Shown piece by piece: positions 41,320-50,969 of a stretch of 53,193 nucleotides of DNA. The notes beneath the pieces were generated by a model, which ran no database searches, was not told the DNA's origin, and saw only the letters and a list, made by a program, of their open reading frames with translations. Each line of letters opens with the position of its first letter. Position 1 is the stretch's first letter. Location: the NCBI GenBank assembly GCA_002492335.1, contig DKYD01000104.1, positions 27,749 to 80,941 of the forward strand. The letters are read 5' to 3'. Position numbers and translations under genes: made by a program. This DNA comes from Lachnospiraceae bacterium UBA7109. Lineage in GTDB: Bacteria; Bacillota; Clostridia; Lachnospirales; Lachnospiraceae.

Positions 41320-43905
41320 TTATTCTCTGCAGCCACGATTTCTCTCTTTCCCATGCCATAACATCCCGGCAAATATCACGATCCCGACAAGCGACAGCCA
41401 TTTCCCAGGCCCGGCGCCCGGTGCATGATACCTGATTTCTACCTGATGTCCTCCTGCTTCTATTTCTGCTCCAAGAAATGCTGTGTTCACCTTTTCTTTC
41501 CGTACTTCCTTTCCATCTATACATACAACAAAATGCTTATCATACGGAATTGATGTAATAAAATGCCCCCGTTGTTTTACATAAATTTTTCCTGCAATGA
41601 CATTTCCTTTTGTCTTCTCCTTATCCACCTGAAATTCCGACTGACAGAAAACAGAATCCGGAAGCTCTGCAAGAAAACTTTTTACATTTGACAGCTCATA
41701 TTTGCCCTTTCCAAATTTGATTTCAATCTGCTCCTGACCGGCTTTCAAGGGCACTGCATAGGTAAAGGTCGTATTATCGTTATAATAAAAATGATTTTTA
41801 CAAGCCAGTTTATTGCGAATCCCCTCCACCCAGACCGCAATATCCCGGGACGGCTTTTGATTTTCCACATCAAACTGCAGAAACAACACCCTGCTGCCGT
41901 CTGTCGCTTTGTGCTGTATCTCCGGCTGTTCTTCGCTTCCCATACGGGGAATTTTTATTTTACAGCTTTTATTTTCACGAGAATCGATTTCCGCCGGAAG
42001 CCCTATCTTCACCGGATCCACCCGGCTGTTCCCGGGCACACCCCTTTCATCCGTCTCATGATCTGTCACCGAAGCTTCAAGCAGTACAAGCTGATTATAA
42101 GGAAATGGCAGTTTCTTATACTCCTCTTCGGATATCGTCCGGTTTGACGCATAGGCAATTGGCAGAGCATTTTCCTGTACATACATCGTGTCACCGGAAA
42201 AAATGTATTTTATTCCCATGAATCTCTGATATACCGGATTCTGTACCGGAGACTGCATAAGAAAATTACGGAAGGGCTGTTCAAGCTGAAAGGTACTCCT
42301 TCGAAATTCTAAGTATTCTTTATTATAAGAGGACGAATATATAGATGACACATATTGTCCCGTATCATGAATACGATTTAAATTTGCGGCATTTTCGTCA
42401 TCCGTTCCCAACTGCTCTATCCGGTAAAATCCATCTTCCCTGTCAGCAATTTGTTTGATTTCGTTCTCGATACCCGAATCCGTTACTGTTTTATAAAATC
42501 CCGGATCCTCCGCCCGGTCCGCTTCTGTATTCATTACATAGCCATATCCCGACAGAAATATAACCGGAGGAATTAGCAGAAAAACGGCCTTTTTATGCAA
42601 AATCCGAAAGTATTTTATTTCTATAGAAGCATGAAATATAATATAACCTGCCGTCATTAACAGGCCATCGAGAAAAATGAGTCTCCACCAGCGTCCTGCG
42701 TCCCCCTGATTCCGCCCGGCATAGATAAGCGCCAGTGTTGCTATGTATGGCAACAGCTTCACTCCTGCACGCATCCATCCCCGGGCTCCAAAAACCCCCT
42801 GTCTTGCTTCTCCCCTCTCCATATCGCGCAGGTAATATGCAAGAATATAACAAAGCAACGGCAAAAAAGGAATCATCACCTTATCCCGGATATACAATCC
42901 TCCATTCAGAAGATATACGAACACCGGAACTGTCAGAAGAATCAGGCATCCCCACGCCAACACTCTCTCATGAAGCTTCCTGAAAAACAACATGGCGATG
43001 AGAGCCGTAACTGCAAGGGTCGTAAGCCCTATTCCATAAGGTGAATAGAAAAATTCATCCAGGGAAAACCGGGGTACAAAAAGTGTACTTATATCGGACT
43101 TTGCACCCGCGCCTCCTCTTCCGGTCAAAGCCATTGCTGTCGGGACAAGCAGAAAAGCGCTCATCAGCACTGCTGTAATAAAAGGAATGGAAAACCGCAC
43201 TCCCTCCTTCAAAAAATTCGTAATTCTTTTTCCCAGAGTTTCTTTTTGACTCGTCTCTTCACATATTTCCAGATAACGGTGGATCCCGTACAAGATCAAA
43301 ACAAGCATCCCGCCAATACTAAAATAAAAACTGGTCATAATCATCAGAAAAACACTAACCGTAAGAAGCCCTCTGTGTCTTTCAAAATAACGGTCCACAC
43401 CAAGAAAACCCAGACACAAAAAGGGCATATAATTTACAAACATAATCTGATTGTAAGAATGATAGATCATTGGCCCCGCAAGAAGAAACAGAAGCGCTGT
43501 TCCAAAAGACAGACTTTTTAAAAATCCTCTTTTCACGAGCCAGTAATACAACAGCAGAACAGAGGCTGCAAGGCACAAAAACTGCGCCGCCATCATATAA
43601 TCAGACATTTTCACAAAAGGAAACAGATACGACAGCAGGACAACCGGACTATACAGCCCATAATATGCAAAGTTGTAAATATTCTGTCCTCCCCCGATAT
43701 GAAATGCAAATTCCGGGAAAAACTCCCCCGTCTCATAGAACAGCCTCCGAAAATAATCCGGCAGCACACTGTGCTGGCTGATCCAGTCCACCTTAGAACC
43801 AAATATCCTATGGTCAGGAATAAACACCCGGCAGAAGAAAATCGTAAACATGATTAAAACAAAATAAGGAAAATATCTTTGATATTTACAGAGAAACTTT
43901 TTCAT
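41320..43905 (-). CDS. YfhO-family multi-pass membrane glycosyltransferase-like protein
   Basis: 861 residues from ATG at 43905 (GAAGGG upstream); an in-frame ATG at 43929 would overlap the upstream gene. About 12-13 membrane helices fill residues 10-480, then an outside beta-rich domain (about 490-830) and a last C-terminal helix (ending WLSLVGIVIFAGMLW). YfhO proteins are thought to transfer sugars from a lipid carrier to teichoic acids on the outside. The adjoining CsbB-like transferase would make the lipid-linked sugar. A GtcA-type flippase is not seen here. Confidence 0.87.
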   Translation of the reverse strand: MKKFLCKYQRYFPYFVLIMFTIFFCRVFIPDHRIFGSKVDWISQHSVLPDYFRRLFYETGEFFPEFAFHIGGGQNIYNFAYYGLYSPVVLLSYLFPFVKMSDYMMAAQFLCLAASVLLLYYWLVKRGFLKSLSFGTALLFLLAGPMIYHSYNQIMFVNYMPFLCLGFLGVDRYFERHRGLLTVSVFLMIMTSFYFSIGGMLVLILYGIHRYLEICEETSQKETLGKRITNFLKEGVRFSIPFITAVLMSAFLLVPTAMALTGRGGAGAKSDISTLFVPRFSLDEFFYSPYGIGLTTLAVTALIAMLFFRKLHERVLAWGCLILLTVPVFVYLLNGGLYIRDKVMIPFLPLLCYILAYYLRDMERGEARQGVFGARGWMRAGVKLLPYIATLALIYAGRNQGDAGRWWRLIFLDGLLMTAGYIIFHASIEIKYFRILHKKAVFLLIPPVIFLSGYGYVMNTEADRAEDPGFYKTVTDSGIENEIKQIADREDGFYRIEQLGTDDENAANLNRIHDTGQYVSSIYSSSYNKEYLEFRRSTFQLEQPFRNFLMQSPVQNPVYQRFMGIKYIFSGDTMYVQENALPIAYASNRTISEEEYKKLPFPYNQLVLLEASVTDHETDERGVPGNSRVDPVKIGLPAEIDSRENKSCKIKIPRMGSEEQPEIQHKATDGSRVLFLQFDVENQKPSRDIAVWVEGIRNKLACKNHFYYNDNTTFTYAVPLKAGQEQIEIKFGKGKYELSNVKSFLAELPDSVFCQSEFQVDKEKTKGNVIAGKIYVKQRGHFITSIPYDKHFVVCIDGKEVRKEKVNTAFLGAEIEAGGHQVEIRYHAPGAGPGKWLSLVGIVIFAGMLWHGKERNRGCRE

Positions 43906-43906
43906 A

Positions 43907-44851
43907 TCATTTCCCTTCCTCATCTTCACTGGAATCTTTCAGTATAAAGATTGGCCTGTGTTTTGTCTCAAGGTAAGTTTTGGACAAATATTGTCCTACT
44001 ATGCCTGTACAAAAGAGCTGGATACCACTCACAAAAAATATAATACATACCAGAGACGGCCATCCGGATACCGGGTCTCCCCAGATGAGCTTCCGGACGA
44101 TAACAAAGAGAATAATAAAAAATGCAAGCAGGCAAAACCCGACGCCGACAACAGCCGCAAGAGACAAAGGCGCTACGGAGAAACCGGTAATTCCTTCCAG
44201 CGAATATAGAAATAATTTCTTCACCGACCATTTTGTCTGACCTGCCGAACGCTCTATATTCTGAAACTCCAGCCATTTTGTCCGAAAGCCTACCCACTCG
44301 AAAATCCCCTTCGAAAAACGGTTATACTCACTCATTTCCAGCACTGCATTTACCATTTTCCGCTTCATAAGCCGATAATCCCTGGCTCCGTTCACAATCT
44401 CTGTCTTCGATATCCGGTTTATAAACTTATAAAAATTTTCAGACAGAAAGGAACGCAGCTTTGGTTCTCCGGCTCTGGTGGAACGTCTCGTTGCCACGCT
44501 GTCATAATCTTCCTCCGTCAAAAGTCTGTACATTTCCGGCAAAAGTCCCGGAGGATCCTGCATATCCACATCCATAGTTGCCACATAATCCCCGGCCGCA
44601 TTCTGGAGACCTGCATAAATAGCCGCTTCCTTCCCAAAGTTTCTGGAAAAAGAAAAATATTCACACCTGGCATCTGTTTCATGAAATCCCTTTAAGATTT
44701 CAAGTGTCCGGTCTGAAGAACCGTCATCTATAAATAAAAGCTCAAATTCCACCTCCGGCATCTGCTTCATAATCTTACACATTTCCCGGTAATATACAGG
44801 AAGTGCCTCCTCCTCATTAAAGCAGGGAACTACAACACTTATTTTGTTCAT
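43907..44851 (-). CDS. GT2 family glycosyltransferase, CsbB/GtrB/DPM1-like
   Basis: 314 residues. A cytoplasmic GT-A domain starts VVPCFNEEEALPVYY and has FIDDGSSDRT and DVDMQDPP (metal-binding DxD region); two C-terminal membrane helices (about 230-255 and 265-290) are as in polyprenyl-phosphate sugar transferases. It would load glucose or GlcNAc on undecaprenyl phosphate. GGAGGTGTGACAG precedes the ATG. Next gene is yfhO-like, 1 bp apart, a known partnership for teichoic acid glycosylation. Confidence 0.9.
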   Translation of the reverse strand: MNKISVVVPCFNEEEALPVYYREMCKIMKQMPEVEFELLFIDDGSSDRTLEILKGFHETDARCEYFSFSRNFGKEAAIYAGLQNAAGDYVATMDVDMQDPPGLLPEMYRLLTEEDYDSVATRRSTRAGEPKLRSFLSENFYKFINRISKTEIVNGARDYRLMKRKMVNAVLEMSEYNRFSKGIFEWVGFRTKWLEFQNIERSAGQTKWSVKKLFLYSLEGITGFSVAPLSLAAVVGVGFCLLAFFIILFVIVRKLIWGDPVSGWPSLVCIIFFVSGIQLFCTGIVGQYLSKTYLETKHRPIFILKDSSEDEEGK

Positions 44852-44916
44852 CTGTCACACCTCCGCTTTGCCCTTTCTGTCTATTTTTTCCTTTGTATCC
44901 ATATTTTAATCGACAG

Positions 44917-44949
44917 TTCTTAAGAAACCGGCTAATTAATTCTTAAGAA
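44917..44949. promoter_or_regulatory. Twin TTCTTAAGAA operators between divergent genes
   Basis: The palindrome TTCTTAAGAA occurs at 44917-44926 and 44940-44949, centres 23 bp apart, about two helical turns. The right copy is part of a longer palindrome TAATTCTTAAGAATTA. They stand between the GT2 gene and the response regulator gene, just upstream of a -10 box (44985) that has no -35, as expected for a site bound by the regulator itself. Confidence 0.6.
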
Positions 44950-44984
44950 TTATTAACATATCCTTATCTTTTCTAAAAATACGT

Positions 44985-44990
44985 TATAAT
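44985..44990 (+). promoter_or_regulatory. -10 box of the two-component operon
   Basis: TATAAT without a recognisable -35 at 16-18 bp, so likely activator-dependent. The leader to the ATG at 45091 is about 95 nt; no gene or riboswitch was recognised in it. Confidence 0.5.
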
Positions 44991-45090
44991 ATGAGATAAA
45001 GGAAAACAGACACAAAACGGAGCTCATTTATTGGGCCGCTCACAAGATAATAACCGAAACTAACGGATAGCGAAAGGAACCATTCCATAA

Positions 45091-45825
45091 ATGACAGAAC
45101 ATTCACACATCCTTATTGTCGATGACAATCAGGAAATCCGGGAAATTATACGCATATTACTGGAAGGAGAAAGTTTTCTTATTACAGAAGCCGGAAACGG
45201 CCGGGAAGCATTAGAAATAATAAAAGTCGAACATTTTGACTTAATTATCCTTGATGTCATGATGCCGGGGCTGAACGGATACCAGACCTGTCTGGAAATA
45301 AGAAAAGCAAGCAACGCACCCATTCTTTTTTTAACCGCCCGTACAAAAGACAGTGACAAAACTCTGGGATTTTCCAGCGGAGGGGACGACTATCTGAGCA
45401 AACCCTTCTCTTATAATGAATTAATCAGCCGAAGCAAGGCGCTGATTCGAAGATATCAGATCTATAAGGGGAAAGATAATGCCGAAGCCAAAAACTCTGA
45501 AAACAGTATGCATATTCCTCTCAGGGGAAAGTTTCGCTATCATCATCTGGAAATTGACGAAGCTCAGGAAATTGTCCGAATAAATGAGAAAGCTCTCGAT
45601 CTCACCTATATCGAATATACCATACTTCTTCTCCTGATAAAAAACCGCCGGCAGATTTTCTCCACCCAGCGGCTCTATGAAGCAGTATGGGGCGAACCTT
45701 ACTATTACGGTGCAAACAACACGGTAACCGTCCACATCCGCAACTTGCGCCTGAAAATAGAAGAAGACCCAAAAAATCCTGTCATTATAAAAACTGTCTG
45801 GGGAAAGGGGTACCGCTGTGATTAA
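45091..45825 (+). CDS. OmpR/PhoB-family response regulator
   Basis: 244 residues. Receiver domain (1-120) with ILIVDDN, phospho-Asp55 in LIILDVMMPG, LTAR and KPFSYNEL; an acidic/Asn linker (about 125-145), then a winged helix (about 150-244) ending IIKTVWGKGYRCD. The YYYGANNTVTVHIRNLRLKIE stretch (ends YYYG and LKIE) is the recognition helix region. AAAGGAA precedes the ATG. It overlaps the kinase gene by 8 bp. It may control the divergent CsbB/YfhO genes through the twin palindromes. Confidence 0.93.
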   Translation: MTEHSHILIVDDNQEIREIIRILLEGESFLITEAGNGREALEIIKVEHFDLIILDVMMPGLNGYQTCLEIRKASNAPILFLTARTKDSDKTLGFSSGGDDYLSKPFSYNELISRSKALIRRYQIYKGKDNAEAKNSENSMHIPLRGKFRYHHLEIDEAQEIVRINEKALDLTYIEYTILLLLIKNRRQIFSTQRLYEAVWGEPYYYGANNTVTVHIRNLRLKIEEDPKNPVIIKTVWGKGYRCD

Positions 45826-47182
45826 AAAAATATCCATAAAAATAAAATCCATGAAAATCCGTAATCAATTCGCTCTTCTGATTGTATGTGCAGGGTTACT
45901 CGCATTTTTATTATTTGAACTTCTCTGGCTGAATAAATGGCCCATTTCCTCAAAGCTTATGGGCACAGATTTTTATCATACACAGTTAGACAACCTTGTT
46001 TTCCTGAATAAATTTTATGAAAAAGCAAAGGAACTGGATCTTCCTGAAAATGAGAACGACACCGAAGCTGCCGCCCTTCTGAAGCCGCTCTTTAACCTGG
46101 CGGACGAATATACCTCCATCTATCTTTATGACAGCAAAAGCGGCCTGTACTTAGCAGGAGAATATGCTTCTGTTATGAAAGAAAAAGATCTGTTTCCCCG
46201 TTTTTTTGCTATTGGATACCGACTGACTGATGGAGAAGGCGAATATATGCGCTTTTTCCCACTGGACTTTCATAATGGTACAGCGATGGTTATGATGATC
46301 AACTATCACCGTTCTTTATTCCTGTATCCTTATTTATGCGGCTGCCTCTTCCTCTCTCTGCTTCTCTTTTTCCTGATTGTTTTATTTTTCATCAGCAGAA
46401 AAATAAAGTCTATTGTAACGCTTGAGAAAGAAGTTCTCACCATGGCGTCCGGTGATTTGACACACCCTCTGCCCGATCTTGGGGAAGATGAAATCGGCAT
46501 TCTGTCTCAGCAGCTAAATCACCTGAGAGAAACGCTGAACGAAAATATTATAAAAGAACAGGAAAGCCGAAAAGCCAATCAGGATCTGATTACTGCCTTA
46601 TCCCATGATCTGCGCACTCCACTCACGATTTTAACGGGATATCTGGAAGTATTGAAACACAGACGAACTCCTGACAGGCAAGAAGAATATCTGGAAAAAT
46701 GTCTTCAGAAAACAGAAGATATCAAAGAACTTACCGACCGGATGTTTGAATACTCCCTTGTCTCCGAAGAAAACGAAACACCGGAACTCATCTGGATTTC
46801 TACCAATTTTATCCGGCAAACGCTGCATGAAAACTGCGACTTTATCAGGCTTGCCGGCTTTCATCCTGCATTCTCTATGTCTGAAAGCTCCTGCGTATTA
46901 AAAAGTGATAAAATAATGCTGAAACGCATTTTCACAAATCTTTTTTCCAATATTTTAAAATACGGTGATAAAAAAAAGCAGGTACTCATATCCGGTACAT
47001 TTCATAAAGGAACTTTAACTGTAACAATATCAAACACAATTAAAAATGAAAATGCCCAAACCCTCAGCAACAATATCGGTCTCAAAAATGTACAGAAAAT
47101 GTTATATCTGCTTGGCGGAGAAATGGCTGTCAGCAGGAACTCAGATTCTTTTACTGTTAAACTAAAATTTTACACACTCTGA
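45818..47182 (+). CDS. Sensor histidine kinase with HAMP domain
   Basis: 454 residues. Helix 1 about 20-40, outside sensor about 41-165, helix 2 about 166-192, HAMP about 193-245, phosphoacceptor LSHDLRTPLTILTGYL (ends LSHD and TGYL, His near 266), N-box-like FTNLFSNILKYG and G-box NNIGLKNVQKML. The ATPase part is short but has the main boxes. Partner of the regulator at 45091. Its stop overlaps the end of the convergent ATPase gene by 13 bp. Confidence 0.9.
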   Translation: MIKKISIKIKSMKIRNQFALLIVCAGLLAFLLFELLWLNKWPISSKLMGTDFYHTQLDNLVFLNKFYEKAKELDLPENENDTEAAALLKPLFNLADEYTSIYLYDSKSGLYLAGEYASVMKEKDLFPRFFAIGYRLTDGEGEYMRFFPLDFHNGTAMVMMINYHRSLFLYPYLCGCLFLSLLLFFLIVLFFISRKIKSIVTLEKEVLTMASGDLTHPLPDLGEDEIGILSQQLNHLRETLNENIIKEQESRKANQDLITALSHDLRTPLTILTGYLEVLKHRRTPDRQEEYLEKCLQKTEDIKELTDRMFEYSLVSEENETPELIWISTNFIRQTLHENCDFIRLAGFHPAFSMSESSCVLKSDKIMLKRIFTNLFSNILKYGDKKKQVLISGTFHKGTLTVTISNTIKNENAQTLSNNIGLKNVQKMLYLLGGEMAVSRNSDSFTVKLKFYTL

Positions 47183-48771
47183 CTGTCGACGGCATTTCCA
47201 GACAGCAGCCGCCAGCTGCTTAATTCTGTCTTTCCATAAGGAATCCCCAGATTCTTAAGCATTTCTTCTTCCCGCTTCTGGCAGGTAAAGAGAAGCACCT
47301 GCCTCTTATTTCTGTAAAGCCACTCAAGCGTCTGCTCCAGACGCACATCGTCGTAATACGCGAACGTATCATCCAGAATAACCGGAAATTCTTCACCCAT
47401 CATCTCTCCTACCGCCATACGGAGAGCAAAATAAACCTGCTCAACACTTCCTCTGCTCACCTGCCGGATAGAAATCCTGCGTCCTTCCGACAATAAATAA
47501 GGCGTCAGTCCATCCTCTATCACAAGCCGGTTGTATTTCCCACCGGTAATATCCCCTATAATTTCTGAAGCCCTTGCATTCAGATCTACCCGGAGTTTCT
47601 TCTGCAAATGTTCCGATAATGTCTGAATTCTGTCAATCGCCATCTGAATCGCGGCCTTCTGCCGGTCATATTCCAGATATGTATCGGACACTTCATCAAG
47701 CTCCATCAGCTCCTCCTGGATATTTTCATATCGAACCTGCTTACCTTTGCGTTCTTCTTCTCCCCGCTCCCATGCCCAGATAAGCCGCTCGAGAGATATC
47801 TTTTCTTCTGTCGGTGTAATTTCCTCCAGAATACGTTCAGGCTCAGTCTTTTCCTGCTTTTTCCCGACCTTCATACGGTTCCACACATAGATAAGAAAGC
47901 TCAGAAACAAAACAATCGTAACAAGGAAATTCCATGGTCTCGGAATAACTGCAAAAGCTCCGACAAGAATCAGTAGAAAAATTAGTATTTCTAACGGATG
48001 TATCCTCCATTTTTCCGGACGGATTTCATCAATCACCCGCTGCTTCTGTTCCGGATTTTCCCCAATTTCTTCTTCCCGTTTCCTCCTGTCTGCAATCTCT
48101 TCTTTCAGTTTTTCCTGTTCCTCTGTAATGCGGTGAATATCACGCCATATATAAGAAGCCTCCTGTTCCAGCCTGTCCCGCTGCGTCTTTTTTTCGGACA
48201 CACAGGCCTGCGCCGCTTTCTCCACTTCCTTTTTCTTTCCTTTCAGCACAGATACCGCCGCATCAATATCCAGACTGTCATCCCCTGAAGCATAGTAACT
48301 ATTCGCATAATTCTCCAGCTCCGAAGCCAGGGAACCACCAGGAGCCGCCTTCAGCTGAGCAATCGAAACAGTATTGTCATAGACGGACGGGGTAAGCCCA
48401 TTAAGAAGCATCTCAAGATCTCCGTCTTCTGCCGAAAGCTCCTCACCGTCTTCTTCACAGACAATTGTCGTTTTCTTTGTATACTTATCAAAATTACGCT
48501 CGATAAAAAAATGCTTTCCTCCTGCCTCGATTCTCATTTTCCCCGAATAAAAATTCGGATTCTCCCACGGTTCATACATAGAAAATGTATCATTTATTGC
48601 AGCACGTCCCCGGCCGCGCTCCATACCAAACAGCATCGCTCTTATGAACATATGGATCGTCGACTTTCCGGATTCATTTTCACCGTACAGAAGATTGATT
48701 CCCTCCGAAAGCGTAATCTTTTTATTTAGAAATTTCCCAAAACTACCAAGCAGTAAACTACAAATCTTCAT
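47170..48771 (-). CDS. YhaN/SbcC-like ATPase with two membrane helices
   Basis: 533 residues, half the length of Bacillus YhaN or SbcC. N-terminal LLYGENESGKST (Walker A, about 28-38), Q-loop-like SIAQLK, then a coiled coil about 185-245; a hydrophobic hairpin (about 262-300, LEILIFLLILVGAFAVI) as in YhaN; a second coiled coil; and signature SRGSVEQVYFALRMAVGE with Walker B FPVILDDTFAYYD. Probably a DNA-end or membrane-DNA repair ATPase working with the upstream YhaO-like nuclease (1 bp apart). Confidence 0.82.
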   Translation of the reverse strand: MKICSLLLGSFGKFLNKKITLSEGINLLYGENESGKSTIHMFIRAMLFGMERGRGRAAINDTFSMYEPWENPNFYSGKMRIEAGGKHFFIERNFDKYTKKTTIVCEEDGEELSAEDGDLEMLLNGLTPSVYDNTVSIAQLKAAPGGSLASELENYANSYYASGDDSLDIDAAVSVLKGKKKEVEKAAQACVSEKKTQRDRLEQEASYIWRDIHRITEEQEKLKEEIADRRKREEEIGENPEQKQRVIDEIRPEKWRIHPLEILIFLLILVGAFAVIPRPWNFLVTIVLFLSFLIYVWNRMKVGKKQEKTEPERILEEITPTEEKISLERLIWAWERGEEERKGKQVRYENIQEELMELDEVSDTYLEYDRQKAAIQMAIDRIQTLSEHLQKKLRVDLNARASEIIGDITGGKYNRLVIEDGLTPYLLSEGRRISIRQVSRGSVEQVYFALRMAVGEMMGEEFPVILDDTFAYYDDVRLEQTLEWLYRNKRQVLLFTCQKREEEMLKNLGIPYGKTELSSWRLLSGNAVDSQSV

Positions 48772-48772
48772 A

Positions 48773-49828
48773 CTATCCTCTTCTTGTCTCCATCAATGCA
48801 TGGACGCCTTCGCATAATGCACGATGTTCTATACTTCCCTCTTCATTTCCCTCAAAGCTTTCAATAAACTGTGAAAGAAGATTGTCACGATTTTGTTTCT
48901 TCAGTTTTTCAAACTGATAAGACGGTACGGTATCATCCACAATCTCTATCACATTTCCCAGATCATCCCTGTCATTTACATCAAAAAGAATATCCGCATC
49001 TCTTTCTCCTGTAAGGATGATTTTATAAATATGTTCCTCTCCCTTTTCGGCAATCTTTTCCCGTATCAGAGTCCTCACCGCATGTCCTGTCATATCCGCC
49101 CGGACAGGAACCTCCATGTGCACATATTCCCTTGATGCGGCAGGAACAAATTTCGTCCGGCAGCCCTTTGTCGTCAGCTCACCTGATATATACCCATGGA
49201 TACCTGTATCATTTTTGTCGATCGGCTCCAGCGCCCCGGCATATGCAATCTTCCCCGGACAGATCTGCTGCGGCTTGTGAATATGTCCAAGGGCAATATA
49301 ATCATATCCCAGACCAAGCAGATCCTCCTTCTTCATCGGAATATGCTTCTCGTCACCACCGTGGGCAAGGAGAATCTCATAAGCCTGCCGTCTCTGTGGA
49401 AATGCCCGTGCATAAAGCTCCTCCGTAATCTCCCTTGTATAATAGCTGAGTCCGTAGACCGCGAGAGAATACTCCGGGAATTCCACACAGGAAATCTCCC
49501 CGGATAGAAGCATGTGTACATGATCTGCCCACACAAAGGTTCTGTAATAAGAATCCTTCCCCACATAATCATGATTTCCTGCAATCATCACTACCTGTGT
49601 ATGAGAAAGAGACGAAAATAAATAATTCAGCTCCTTTAATTCCCTCTTCAGCGGCTGCCTGTGAAACAGATCTCCTGCAATCAGCAGCAAATCTATCCGC
49701 TGTGCCTCACAGATCCTGATGACCTTTTCGAGACTGCTCCATATTTCTTTTGCCCGTTTTTCCCTGTGTACGCTTCCAATTTGCGGTTCTGCCCCCAAAT
49801 GAACGTCTGCGATGTGTATGAATTTCAT
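48773..49828 (-). CDS. YhaO/SbcD-like metallophosphoesterase (DNA repair exonuclease)
   Basis: 351 residues from ATG at 49828 (AAGGAAG upstream), starting MKFIHIADVHLGAEP. Metallophosphoesterase motifs: DVHLG, IAGDLFH, AGNHDYVGKD, LLAHGG and ALGHIHKPQ. The C-terminal part resembles YhaO. Open frame upstream of 49828 is only the overlap with the kinase gene. Partner of the YhaN-like ATPase. The first 122 bp overlap the 3' end of the kinase gene in another frame. Confidence 0.88.
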   Translation of the reverse strand: MKFIHIADVHLGAEPQIGSVHREKRAKEIWSSLEKVIRICEAQRIDLLLIAGDLFHRQPLKRELKELNYLFSSLSHTQVVMIAGNHDYVGKDSYYRTFVWADHVHMLLSGEISCVEFPEYSLAVYGLSYYTREITEELYARAFPQRRQAYEILLAHGGDEKHIPMKKEDLLGLGYDYIALGHIHKPQQICPGKIAYAGALEPIDKNDTGIHGYISGELTTKGCRTKFVPAASREYVHMEVPVRADMTGHAVRTLIREKIAEKGEEHIYKIILTGERDADILFDVNDRDDLGNVIEIVDDTVPSYQFEKLKKQNRDNLLSQFIESFEGNEEGSIEHRALCEGVHALMETRRG

Positions 49829-50969
49829 CTTCTGCTTCCTTTTCCTTCTCCTTTGACGGCAGCAATACGATAAACTGCGTCTTTCGCTCGTCACTCTTTG
49901 CCCGGATCTTCCCACCATGCTTCTCCACAATTACCTTTGCAATGGCAAGCCCCAGACCGGCCCCTCCTGTTCCGCTGGACCTTGAATTATCTACCCGGTA
50001 AAATTTTTCAAATATCGTCTGAAGCATATCTCCCGGAATTTTATTTCCTTCATTGGTAAATGTAATCTCTACGCCGTCCCGTTTCATCCGCGCCGCTATC
50101 TCAATCCTTGTATTTTCATAACAATACGCGATCGCATTCCGCAAAATATTATCAAATACCCTGGCAAGCTTATCCGGGTCTCCATAAACAACCAGATTTT
50201 CCTCCACATCCACTTTACAAGACAGCTTCTTTTCCTGCAGCACACCGTACAGCTCGTCCGCAATCTGCTCCAGCATCATAGAAAGGTTAATCTCCACCGG
50301 ACTCAGCTCTATATTCTGAAGATTATAACGGGTGATATCAAAAAATTCGTTAATAAGCTCCCCCAGACGAAGTGATTTCTCCAGCGCAATATGGGTATAC
50401 TTTTCCCGTTCCTCCTCCGGCATATCCGGATGACCGTCCAGCATACTTAAGTATGCCACAATAGAAGTAAGCGGTGTTTTTAAATCATGGGCAAGAAAAA
50501 GCACCAGATCATTCTTCTTCTTTTCACTTTCCGCCGACTGTATTTCCTGCCGTTTCAAAGTCGCCTTAATCTCATTCAAACGAATTTCAAAGGGCTTCAA
50601 TTCCGTGATCAGATGAATCGGCTCTGTTGATTCCGAGACAATATTCTCAATTCCCTCTTCCAGATCATCCAGATACTTTGTCATTTTTGACAGCGCCACA
50701 TAGAAAAACAATGCAAATAAAAGAAGGAAGCCGACAATAATATAAAAATCTTTATTATCACCCAGAATCCTCCAGTAAAGCTCGATCGCCCGTTCCTCTT
50801 CCACGTGAAACTCTTTCAGTACATCTACAAATGTCTTTGCGAAACTGTCATTATATATCCCATCAATAACATAATTCAGCAAAAAACCGCCGACAAGTAC
50901 CGTAAGCGCCGTCACCAGCACTGTCTGCAGTAAAATGCTGAATTTTAGTTTACGATAATTATTCTTCAA
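49707..50969 (-). CDS. VanS-like sensor histidine kinase
   Basis: 420 residues: helix 1 about 13-33, short outside loop, helix 2 about 76-95, HAMP-like coiled coil, phosphoacceptor FLAHDLKTPLTSIVAYLSML (ends FLAH and LSML), N-box DNILRNAIAYCYE, G-boxes FEKFYRVDNSRSSGTGGAGLGLAIAK (ends FEKF and AIAK). Very like VanS of glycopeptide-resistance systems, yet no vanH, ligase or vanX gene is near. After the normal end FIVLLPSK a basic 40-residue tail is read over the start of the next gene, as if an original stop codon was lost. Confidence 0.9.
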   Translation of the reverse strand: MKNNYRKLKFSILLQTVLVTALTVLVGGFLLNYVIDGIYNDSFAKTFVDVLKEFHVEEERAIELYWRILGDNKDFYIIVGFLLLFALFFYVALSKMTKYLDDLEEGIENIVSESTEPIHLITELKPFEIRLNEIKATLKRQEIQSAESEKKKNDLVLFLAHDLKTPLTSIVAYLSMLDGHPDMPEEEREKYTHIALEKSLRLGELINEFFDITRYNLQNIELSPVEINLSMMLEQIADELYGVLQEKKLSCKVDVEENLVVYGDPDKLARVFDNILRNAIAYCYENTRIEIAARMKRDGVEITFTNEGNKIPGDMLQTIFEKFYRVDNSRSSGTGGAGLGLAIAKVIVEKHGGKIRAKSDERKTQFIVLLPSKEKEKEAEDEIHTHRRRSFGGRTANWKRTQGKTGKRNMEQSRKGHQDL

